Below the pieces are notes generated by a model, which was not told the DNA's origin, ran no database searches, and saw only the letters and a program-made list of their open reading frames with translations. 64,000 nt of DNA, from positions 186,001 to 250,000 of the forward strand of contig NZ_VUJV01000003.1 of NCBI RefSeq assembly GCF_008373755.1. Direction: 5' to 3'. Source of the DNA: Nocardioides humilatus. GTDB taxonomy: Bacteria; Actinomycetota; Actinomycetes; Propionibacteriales; Nocardioidaceae. Shown in pieces: positions 57,589 to 64,000 of this stretch. Each line of letters starts with the position of its first letter. Position 1 is the stretch's first letter. The position numbers were made by a program, and so were the translations under genes.

Positions 57589-58563
57589 TCACCAGGCCGC
57601 ACGCAGGGCGGCGTCGACGTCGGAGCTGACCGGATCGTCGATCGACCGTACGAAGACGGCAGTGACGACACCGTCGGCGCCGCCCGGTGCGTCGAGCTGT
57701 GCCGCGATCGACCGCCACGCCGCGAGGTTGGGGTGGTCGATCGTGGTGCAGGCCTCGGCGGGCGCGAGCGTGGTGATCGCCTCGTCGAGCTGCTGGCGGC
57801 TGACCTCGAGGGTCGCCGTGGTGCCGTCGTGCTTGAGCACCGTGCCGAGTACGACGGCCGGCAGCTTGTGGACGCCACCGGGAGCGTTGGCCTGGGTGAA
57901 CTCACCATCGAGTGCCAGGCAGTAGCCGGCCGGGAATTCCCAGCCATCGATCTGGGCGGCGAGCCGTTCACGGATCGCGCCGAGCCCCTCGAGCGTCGAC
58001 CACTCGTCGAGCGGGTCGTCGTCGAAGGCGGGCAGGCCGTCGAGGCTGGAGCGGTTCTTGCGGCGCCGATAGTCGGCCGAGCCCTCGACGCCCTTGCGCT
58101 CGAAGTAGGGCTGGAGCAGGTCGCGGTCGCCCTCGTAGGCCATCAGCGGCACACCCCAGCCGCACGAGTCGGAGATCCGATCGACGTCGACCACCACGAC
58201 GGCCCGGGCACCGGGCAGCTCAGTGAAGCGGTCGGCCAGCGCGGCGTAGTCGTCGTCGTAGACCGTGACCACGCGGCCGGTGCCGTGCAGCCGGACGATG
58301 TTGGGCGCGCCGTCGAAGGCGCAGAACATCACCGTGATCCGGCCGTTCTCCCGCAGGTGGGCGATCGTCTCGCTGCCGCTGCCCGTGCCGTCGAGCCAGG
58401 CGAAGGTCCGCTCGTCGAGGACCGCGAACGTGCCCGGGATGCCGCGCGGCGACAGGTTGACGTGGCCGTCGCCCGCGAGCGGCGCGGTCGCGATGAAGAA
58501 CACGTGCTGCGCCTCGATGAACTCGCGCAGCCGACCCTCGATCGCCGCATGCACCTTGCCCAT
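57589..58563 (-). CDS. PNPOx-like flavin-binding oxidoreductase with C-terminal extension
   Basis: A 324-aa protein. The first 190 residues match pyridoxamine-5-phosphate-oxidase-like split-barrel proteins (HVFFIATAPLAGDGHVNLSP, GSGSETIAHLRENGRITVMF, IVRLHGTGRVV). Residues about 215-324 are a second domain unlike the first, with LDGEFTQANAPGG and LEVSRQQLDEAI. It may bind FMN or F420; no cofactor-specific signature is certain. Divergent from the ECF sigma gene, with the start ATG 60 nt from it. Confidence 0.85.
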   Translation of the reverse strand: MGKVHAAIEGRLREFIEAQHVFFIATAPLAGDGHVNLSPRGIPGTFAVLDERTFAWLDGTGSGSETIAHLRENGRITVMFCAFDGAPNIVRLHGTGRVVTVYDDDYAALADRFTELPGARAVVVVDVDRISDSCGWGVPLMAYEGDRDLLQPYFERKGVEGSADYRRRKNRSSLDGLPAFDDDPLDEWSTLEGLGAIRERLAAQIDGWEFPAGYCLALDGEFTQANAPGGVHKLPAVVLGTVLKHDGTTATLEVSRQQLDEAITTLAPAEACTTIDHPNLAAWRSIAAQLDAPGGADGVVTAVFVRSIDDPVSSDVDAALRAAW

Positions 58564-58596
58564 GCCCGAAGGGTAGTGCGACGCGGTCGTCGCACC

Positions 58597-58626
58597 GGGA
58601 ACCGATCCGCCGTCCGCGGTGTAATG
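58597..58626 (+). promoter_or_regulatory. ECF-type promoter motif before the sigma gene
   Basis: GGGAACC (58597-58603), 17 nt, GTAATG (58621-58626). The same GGGAACC-N17-GTAGTC occurs at 59907-59936 upstream of the gene two positions downstream. The -10 would overlap the putative ATG at 58624, which adds to doubts on the sigma start. Confidence 0.45.
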
Positions 58627-59200
58627 ACCACACACCGCGAGACCGGAGCCAGCGACGGACGACGACGAGGCCGTACGACGAGCAAGGGCAGGTGACCGGG
58701 ACGCCTTCGCGCACCTGGTCGCCCGGCACGGTGCTGCCGCGACCCGGGCGGCGGCGTGGTTCGGGGCCGGTCCCGACGCTGACGACGTGGTGCAGGAGGC
58801 GTTCGTGAAGGCCTGGCAGGCGCTCGACCGCTTCCGCGACGGCGCTCCCTTCCGACCCTGGCTCGTGCGCATCGTAGCCAACCAGACCCGCAACACGGTG
58901 CGCGGTCGCGGTCGTCGCGACGCTCTTGCCCTGCGAGCGCTCGATCTGCGCGACGGCCCCGACCCGCTCCTCGACGTCGTCGCCGCGGAGCGCCAGCGGC
59001 GGCTGGCCGACGCGCTCGCCACCCTCCGGCGACCGGAGCGCGACGTCGTCGTCTGCCGGTGGCTGCTGGGACTGAGCGAGTCCGAGACGGCGACCGCGCT
59101 CGGCATCCCGGCCGGCACCGCCAAGTCCCGGGCGTCCCGGGCCCTCGCCCGCCTTCGCACGGTGCTGACCGACCTGGAGGAGACCCATGATCGAGCATGA
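58624..59200 (+). CDS. ECF sigma factor (N-terminus in another frame; apparent frameshift)
   Basis: Homology runs in the frame ending at 59200: DDDEAVRRARAGDRDAFAHL, ADDVVQEAFVKAWQAL (region 2), RPWLVRIVANQTRNTVRGR, then LATLRRPERDVVVCRWLLG and LSESETATALGIPAGTAKSRASRALARL (region 4 split here). That frame has a TGA at 58625-58627 and no ATG, GTG or TTG before region 2. The ATG at 58624 opens the +1 frame (MTTHRETGASDG...). Deleting one G near 58657 would join them into MTTHRETGASDDDDEAVRR. The unbroken alternative is GTG 58787, which loses half of region 2. A sequencing slip, a real mutation or programmed frameshift are all possible. Confidence 0.75.
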
Positions 59201-59903
59201 CCTGGCGTCCCTCGCCGAGCGCATCGCGCCCGATGTCGCCGAAGACCTGACCGAGCAGGTACTCGCCCGGATCGACGAGCAGCGCGCCACCTCCCGCCCA
59301 AGCCCGCAGCGCGTGCGCGCACTCGTCGCCACCGGACTGGCTGCTCTCCTCGCGGCGTCGTTCCTCTCCCCGCAGGTGCGGGCCTTCGCCGCCGACCTCC
59401 TCGACGTCTTGGGCGTGCCCGGCGTCGAGGTGTCCTCGGAGACGCCGGACGCGCCCGAGGAACCCCTCGCTCCCCTGCCCGACCCCCGCGAGACCACGCT
59501 CGCCGAAGCGCAGCGAAAGGTCGGCTTCCGGCTCGGCGTCCCCGATCGCCTCGGCCCGCCCGACCAGGTGCTCGTCGTCGACGGCGGCCGCGTCGTCACC
59601 ATGTCCTGGCAGGAGGGCCGGATCCTGCTCGACCAGTTCGCGGGTCACCTCGGCCCGGTCTTCGAGAAGCAGGTCGGCGTGCTCGAGGTCGAACAGGTCC
59701 GGGTCGGTGGTGCGCCCGGCTGGTGGTTCGGCGGCCCGCACGACCTCACCTACGTGGACGCCGACGGCCGAGAGCTCACGGCGACCGCTCGGCTGGCCGG
59801 CCGCACCCTGGTGTGGGACGCCGGCGCCGGGGTGACGTTCCGGCTCGAGGGCGAGCGGCTCGACGTCGCCGGAGCGCTTCGGATCGCACGCTCCGTGCGG
59901 TGA
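59187..59903 (+). CDS. Membrane-anchored anti-sigma-like protein
   Basis: A 238-aa protein overlapping the sigma gene by 14 nt. A cytoplasmic N-terminus of about 55 residues (MIEHDLASLAERIAPDV) is followed by one helix, VRALVATGLAALLAASFLSP, and an extracytoplasmic beta-rich domain with PHDLTYVDADGREL. This is the topology of an anti-sigma factor, but no zinc-binding HxxxCxxC motif is present. Sigma control is inferred from the position. Confidence 0.75.
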   Translation: MIEHDLASLAERIAPDVAEDLTEQVLARIDEQRATSRPSPQRVRALVATGLAALLAASFLSPQVRAFAADLLDVLGVPGVEVSSETPDAPEEPLAPLPDPRETTLAEAQRKVGFRLGVPDRLGPPDQVLVVDGGRVVTMSWQEGRILLDQFAGHLGPVFEKQVGVLEVEQVRVGGAPGWWFGGPHDLTYVDADGRELTATARLAGRTLVWDAGAGVTFRLEGERLDVAGALRIARSVR

Positions 59904-59906
59904 CGC

Positions 59907-59936
59907 GGGAACCGACCGGGGCCGAGCGGGGTAGTC
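59907..59936 (+). promoter_or_regulatory. ECF-type promoter motif before the surface protein gene
   Basis: GGGAACC (59907-59913), 17 nt, GTAGTC (59931-59936), with the next ATG only 5 nt downstream, implying a leaderless transcript. Same motif and spacing as the sigma gene's own region. Confidence 0.5.
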
Positions 59937-59941
59937 GGTGC

Positions 59942-60595
59942 ATGAAGACCCTCGTGCGATCGGCCTGCGTCGCCGTACTCCTGATCCTGCTCGCTGTGCC
60001 GGCTCCGCCCGCCACCGCCAAAGGTCCCGTCGAGGTCGCCGTGGCGGGGCCAGGCGTCCACACGACCTTGTCGTTCACCCGGTCCGCCGGCCAGGTGGAC
60101 CTCCAGACGCTGGGTGAGGCGTCCCGCGTCTACGACCTCTACGGAACCAACCGACCCGCGTCGGCGCCGGACGTTGCCGAGGAGGATCTCGGCGCCCAGT
60201 ACGTGCTGACGTGGGACATGGGTGAGGGCCCGATCGTCCAGCACGCCTACCCGTTCGCCGAGGGCGGCGCGTGGGTCCACTTCCTCCCTGACCAGGAGCT
60301 CTTCGGCCACCCGGTCGCCGACGGCTGGTCCTCGGCGCCCGGCCTCACCGACCAGTTCGTCGCGCTCGGCGCGGCAGCGGAGCCCGTCGACCTCGCTCCG
60401 GCCCAGGAATCGGCCCAGGAAACGGCCCAGGAGCCGGCGCTCGCGACGGTCGCGCCCGAGCCCACCCCGGTCGCCGCCGAGGCGGCGGAGGCCGACGACG
60501 GGTCGTCGTACGACGTCGCCCTGCCCGCCGGCCTCGGACTGCTGGCCGTGCTGGGCGTGGGCGGCGTCGTGCTGTGGAGGCGGCGCCAGGCCTGA
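59942..60595 (+). CDS. Secreted, C-terminally anchored surface protein
   Basis: A 217-aa protein. Signal peptide MKTLVRSACVAVLLILLAVP with cleavage near ATA. A beta-rich ectodomain (about 30-130) has VLTWDMGEGPIVQHAYPFAEG; a Gln/Glu/Ala/Pro stalk (AQESAQETAQEPA and TPVAAEAAEADD) follows, and a terminal helix GLGLLAVLGVGGVVLWRRRQA anchors it. No LPxTG motif before the helix. It could be an ECF-sigma target. Confidence 0.82.
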   Translation: MKTLVRSACVAVLLILLAVPAPPATAKGPVEVAVAGPGVHTTLSFTRSAGQVDLQTLGEASRVYDLYGTNRPASAPDVAEEDLGAQYVLTWDMGEGPIVQHAYPFAEGGAWVHFLPDQELFGHPVADGWSSAPGLTDQFVALGAAAEPVDLAPAQESAQETAQEPALATVAPEPTPVAAEAAEADDGSSYDVALPAGLGLLAVLGVGGVVLWRRRQA

Positions 60596-60601
60596 GGTGG
60601 G

Positions 60602-62284
60602 TCAGCCGGTGACGGCGCCGACCGCGGCCGACTGCACCGTCTTGGCGTACTTGCCGAGGACCCCGCGGGTGTACTTCGGCGGGTTGGGCTCCCAGCCCAC
60701 CTGGCGGCGCTCCAGCTCCTCGGGCTCGACACCGAGCTCGAGGGTGCGGTTGGCGACGTCGAGGGTGATCGGGTCACCGTCACGGACGAACGCGATCGGG
60801 CCGGCGTCGACCGCCTCGGGGGCGATGTGGCCGACGCAGAGGCCGGTCGTGCCACCGGAGAAACGACCGTCGGTCACGAGCAGGACGTCCTTGCCCAGGC
60901 CCGCGCCCTTGATCGCGCCGGTGATGGCCAGCATCTCGCGCATGCCGGGACCGCCCTTGGGGCCCTCGTAGCGGATGACGACGACGTCGCGGGGCTTGAT
61001 CGCACCCTCGGCGAGGGCGTCGAGCGCAGCCCGCTCGCCGTCGAACACCCGGGCGGTGCCGGTGAAGACGGACTCGTCGAAGCCGGCGCTCTTCACGACC
61101 GCACCCTCCGGGGCGAGCGTGCCGCGCAGGATGGTCAGGCCACCGGTCTTGTGGATCGGCTTGTCGAGCGCGCGGATGATCTCGCCGTCGACGTCGGGCG
61201 GGGCGATGTCGGCGAGGTTTTCCGCCATCGTCTTGCCGGTCACGGTGAGGCAGTCCCCGTGCAGGAGGCCGGCGTCGAGGAGCGCCTTCATGACGACGGG
61301 AATGCCGCCGATCTTGTCGACGTCGTTCATGACGAAGCGGCCGAAGGGCTTGAGGTCGCCGAGGTGCGGGACCTTGTCGCCGACCCGGTTGAAGTCGTCG
61401 AGGGTGAGGTCGACCTCGGCCTCGCGCGCGATGGCGAGCAGGTGGAGCACGGCGTTGGTCGAGCCGCCGAGGGCCATCGTGACGGCGATGGCGTTCTCGA
61501 ACGCCTCCTTGGTCATGATCTGGCGCGCGGTGATGCCGCGGCGCAGCAGTTCGACGACGGCCTCGCCCGACTTGTGTGCGAAGCCGTCGCGGCGGCGGTC
61601 GACGGCCGGCGGGGCGGCCGAACCGGGCAGAGACATGCCGAGGGCCTCGCCGATGGAGGCCATCGTGTTGGCGGTGTACATGCCGCCGCAGGCGCCCTCG
61701 CCGGGGCAGATGGCCCGCTCGATCTTGTCGACCTCCTCGCGGGTGATCTTGCCCGCCAGGCAGGCGCCGACCGCCTCGAACGCGTCGATGATCGTCACGT
61801 CCTTGCCGTCGACGTTGCCGGGCATGATCGAGCCGGCGTAGAGGAAGACCGAGGCCAGGTCGAGCCGCGCGGCCGCCATCAACATGCCGGGCAGCGACTT
61901 GTCGCAGCCCGCGAGCAGCACCGAGCCGTCGAGCCGCTCGGCCATCATCACGACCTCGACGGAGTCGGCGATGACCTCGCGCGACACGAGCGAGAAGTGC
62001 ATGCCCTCGTGGCCCATCGAGATGCCGTCGGAGACGGAGATGGTGCCGAACTCGAGGGGGTAGCCACCGGCGGCGTGCACGCCGTTCTTGACGGCCTTCG
62101 CGAGCCGGTCGAGCGACAGGTTGCAGGGCGTGATCTCGTTCCAGCTCGACGCGACGCCGATCTGGGACTTGGCGAAGTCGTCGTCACCCATGCCTACCGC
62201 GCGGAGCATGCCTCGGGCGGCGGCCCTCTCGAGGCCGTCCGTGACGTCGCGCGAGCGGGGCTTGATGTCGGGGGCTTCGGTCAT
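60602..62284 (-). CDS. ilvD: Dihydroxy-acid dehydratase
   Basis: A 560-aa enzyme that dehydrates dihydroxyisovalerate and dihydroxymethylvalerate in branched-chain synthesis. ATG at 62284 gives the normal [20 protein letters not shown] start. Fe-S cysteines lie in [22 protein letters not shown] and [16 protein letters not shown]; catalytic region [19 protein letters not shown]. No leader peptide or attenuator upstream, unlike ilvB and leuB. It ends 6 nt from the surface protein stop on the other strand. Confidence 0.97.
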   Translation of the reverse strand: MTEAPDIKPRSRDVTDGLERAAARGMLRAVGMGDDDFAKSQIGVASSWNEITPCNLSLDRLAKAVKNGVHAAGGYPLEFGTISVSDGISMGHEGMHFSLVSREVIADSVEVVMMAERLDGSVLLAGCDKSLPGMLMAAARLDLASVFLYAGSIMPGNVDGKDVTIIDAFEAVGACLAGKITREEVDKIERAICPGEGACGGMYTANTMASIGEALGMSLPGSAAPPAVDRRRDGFAHKSGEAVVELLRRGITARQIMTKEAFENAIAVTMALGGSTNAVLHLLAIAREAEVDLTLDDFNRVGDKVPHLGDLKPFGRFVMNDVDKIGGIPVVMKALLDAGLLHGDCLTVTGKTMAENLADIAPPDVDGEIIRALDKPIHKTGGLTILRGTLAPEGAVVKSAGFDESVFTGTARVFDGERAALDALAEGAIKPRDVVVIRYEGPKGGPGMREMLAITGAIKGAGLGKDVLLVTDGRFSGGTTGLCVGHIAPEAVDAGPIAFVRDGDPITLDVANRTLELGVEPEELERRQVGWEPNPPKYTRGVLGKYAKTVQSAAVGAVTG

Positions 62285-62430
62285 GGCTCGAGCGTAATGG
62301 CCGCCTCCGAGCCACCCTGCCCGGTCCCGCACTTAGATACGTAGCGACCACGGATGTACGGCGCTCCCCTGGCAACCAGTCTTTGAGTGCACCACCAGAA
62401 CACTTTCCAAGACAGCGGGGGGACGCGACC

Positions 62431-62742
62431 GTGACCACACTTCTCATCAGCCTCGATCTCGACCCCGTGCGCGCGGACGAGGTGGTCAGGCTGCTGAGAG
62501 GCGAGATGGCGCCCTGGATGCGCCAGCAGACCGGCTACCTCACCAGCCACTGGTTCCTGGCCGACGACCGGCAGCACTGCACGATCACGGTCGAGTTCGA
62601 GGACCGCCCCCAGGCCTCCGACGTCGCCCAGGCGACCCTCGCCCTGCCCTCCAACACCGACCGCAGCTGGAACGTCGGCCGGGTCGAGATCGTCGACGAC
62701 CTCGGCCTCGCCCCGCGGCCCGGGTTACGCCTCGAGGGATAG
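62431..62742 (+). CDS. 103-aa hypothetical protein, alpha/beta-barrel-like
   Basis: GTG at 62431 is chosen for the GGGGGGA ribosome-binding site about 8 nt upstream. The order of a strand (TTLLISLDLDP), two helices and strands (SHWFLADDRQHCTITVEF) resembles a dimeric alpha-beta barrel like antibiotic monooxygenase relatives, but no conserved catalytic residue is assignable. It faces ilvD divergently and overlaps the convergent LuxR gene by 18 nt. Confidence 0.72.
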   Translation: MTTLLISLDLDPVRADEVVRLLRGEMAPWMRQQTGYLTSHWFLADDRQHCTITVEFEDRPQASDVAQATLALPSNTDRSWNVGRVEIVDDLGLAPRPGLRLEG

Positions 62743-64000
62743 GTGGGCCCCGAGCTCCCCGCGGTCGTTGGCACCGGTGCGCTGGAGCAGCCGGGCGACG
62801 TGGGTCTCGACCGTGCGGACCGACAGGAACAGCCGGTCGGCGATGGCCTTGTTGGCGAGTCCTTCGACGACGAGCTCCATGACGTCGTACTCACGGGCGG
62901 TGACGCCGAGGGCCTGCAGGTGCGCAGGGACCCGGTCGCTCCCGACGGCACGCCGGGGTACGGCGATGCCCGCCTCGCGCATGGCGACCCGGCACGCGGA
63001 GGCGGCCTCGGTCTGGCCGTAGTCGACGAACCCGTCCAGCGCCTGCCGGAACCACTGGTCCGGCGCACCCCAGCCGTCGGCGGCAGCCGCTCGGGCGACC
63101 AGCGCTCGGGCGTGGAGCTCCATCCACGGCTCGCGACCTCCGAAGGGCCACTCGGCGTCGGCGAAGACCTGCGCGGCCTGTTCCTTCTCCCCCGTGCGCC
63201 CGAGCACGATCGCGTCGGCGCAGCGCAGCACGAAGTGGTTGTAGGGAGCGTTGGCCTGCGGTCCGTTGCGGATCGCTTCCCGTGCGGCCGCTCCCCCGTC
63301 GCCCGAGCGGTCCAGGACGGTGTCGAGCAGCGCCCAGAGCCCGCGGGTGGAGAACGGGAGCGAGCGGAAGTGCTCCGCAGCGGCGACGGCCGACGCCCAG
63401 TGGTCGAGGGCCTCGTCGTAGCGACCGCGCGTGAGCGCGACCGGTCCGAGCACGTGGCCGGGGATGCCGACCGCCAGCATCGCGGGGTCGTGGGGCACCT
63501 CGTGGGCGCGCGCGAGATCGGCGGCCATCGCGTCGTCGTCGCCCTGGAGGCCGTGCGTCAGCGCGCGGACCATGTAGGCGACCGAGAGGTCGGGGAGCCG
63601 GAGCCGGCCCATCATCTCGACGGCGTTCTCGATCGCGGCCATCGCGTCGTCGAGCTCGAAGTAGCGGGTCCGCAGCATGTTGAGGTCGAGCTCGACGCGG
63701 GCCGCGGTCGCGATCGCGCCCGCTGACAGGGCAGCCGTGCGGGCCGCCACGAGCCGGTCGCCGGTCGGCCGCCGCCGGATGATGTCGAGGGACCCGAGGA
63801 GCGCGAGCAGCCGGCACCGCCACAGCACGAGGCCGCTCCGGTCGGCGAGGCGGAAGCCCTCCTCGAAGGCCTCCTCGGACTCGATCACGTCGACGCCGCG
63901 CGCGGCGCGGCCGATGATCTCCCACGCCTCGCACGCGACCTCGGGCCGGTCGGAGCCGACCTCAGCGAGCGCCGCCCGCGCCCGCTCCTCGGCTGCTCGC
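62725..64000 (-). CDS. LuxR-family regulator with TPR-like helices, partial (N-terminus beyond right edge)
   Basis: The frame is open from the stop at 62725 through to base 64000, so at least 425 residues are present and the start lies outside. The visible part is helical repeats (EEGFRLADRSGLVLWRCR, AAVAAAEHFRSLP, EKEQAAQVFADAEWP), as in MalT/LAL-type regulators. The C-terminal LuxR helix-turn-helix is LGVTAREYDVMELVVEGLAN with AIADRLFLSVRTVETHVARL. An NTP-binding domain may exist upstream but is not visible. Signal unknown. Confidence 0.88.
   Translation of the reverse strand, partial: RAAEERARAALAEVGSDRPEVACEAWEIIGRAARGVDVIESEEAFEEGFRLADRSGLVLWRCRLLALLGSLDIIRRRPTGDRLVAARTAALSAGAIATAARVELDLNMLRTRYFELDDAMAAIENAVEMMGRLRLPDLSVAYMVRALTHGLQGDDDAMAADLARAHEVPHDPAMLAVGIPGHVLGPVALTRGRYDEALDHWASAVAAAEHFRSLPFSTRGLWALLDTVLDRSGDGGAAAREAIRNGPQANAPYNHFVLRCADAIVLGRTGEKEQAAQVFADAEWPFGGREPWMELHARALVARAAAADGWGAPDQWFRQALDGFVDYGQTEAASACRVAMREAGIAVPRRAVGSDRVPAHLQALGVTAREYDVMELVVEGLANKAIADRLFLSVRTVETHVARLLQRTGANDRGELGAHLSLEA

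Overview
The window is very GC-rich, dense, double-stranded gene sequence with frequent GTG/TTG starts and ATGA or TGATG stop-start overlaps. It looks like a chromosomal segment from an actinobacterium, most likely Nocardioides or a relative. Supporting evidence is a PknG/GlnH/GlnX module, a SARP-type regulator, MoxR/DUF58 genes, actinobacterial branched-chain leader peptides and REP-like repeats of a kind I associate with Nocardioides. I see no rRNA, tRNA, CRISPR array, insertion sequence, prophage or gene-free stretch longer than 300 bases. Both edges cut a gene: leuB on the left and a LuxR-family regulator on the right.

Backbone: branched-chain amino acid and serine biosynthesis genes lie on the minus strand but far apart: ilvD (60.6-62.3 kb), ilvB-ilvN-ilvC (44.4-47.8 kb), serA (25.2-26.8 kb) and a 56-aa gene plus leuB (left edge). 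Both ilvB and the leuB unit are preceded by a 14-codon leader peptide rich in Leu/Ile/Val codons. The ilvB leader is followed by a T-tailed terminator, i.e. a classical attenuator.

3.6-16.2 kb holds a ten-gene, almost fully overlapping minus-strand operon. In transcription order it encodes TelA, a 173-aa protein, a CbxX/EccA-type AAA+ ATPase, GlnX, GlnH, a coiled-coil protein, PknG, a PP2C phosphatase, a VWA protein and an FHA protein. It combines an amino-acid sensor, kinase, phosphatase, phosphothreonine reader and TelA/VWA/AAA+ partners, and is the most system-like locus here. The AAA+ gene carries an in-frame REP-like element in its linker.

16.3-25.2 kb encodes a giant secreted beta-helix protein, a YczE membrane protein with an unlisted 49-aa partner, a divergent MocR regulator, and a secreted protein joining a thioredoxin-like CxxC domain to RTX repeats. 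26.9-29.1 kb is efeO-efeB iron uptake behind an IdeR/DtxR-like box. 29.2-33.1 kb is a DUF4129/MoxR/DUF58 operon.

33-42 kb is a small putative regulon. A 1493-aa SARP-NTPase-WD40-like regulator, a secreted HExxHxxGxxH metalloprotease and a secreted 249-aa protein each have the same upstream signature: three heptamers GCGACC-type at exactly 11-bp spacing, 48, 48 and 51 nt from the start codon. That is the architecture of a SARP operator, so regulator autoregulation and two targets can be read from the sequence. The metalloprotease also has a perfect 17-bp hairpin hiding its ribosome-binding site.

41.7-64 kb also holds an ABC exporter, a SnoaL-like gene with a perfect KstR-type operator, an M4 metallopeptidase, several regulators (LuxR-like, STAND-like, LysR), a CHAD protein, a secreted SurE-like phosphatase, a flavin-type PNPOx protein, and an ECF sigma factor/anti-sigma-like pair with a matching promoter motif in front of a downstream surface protein.
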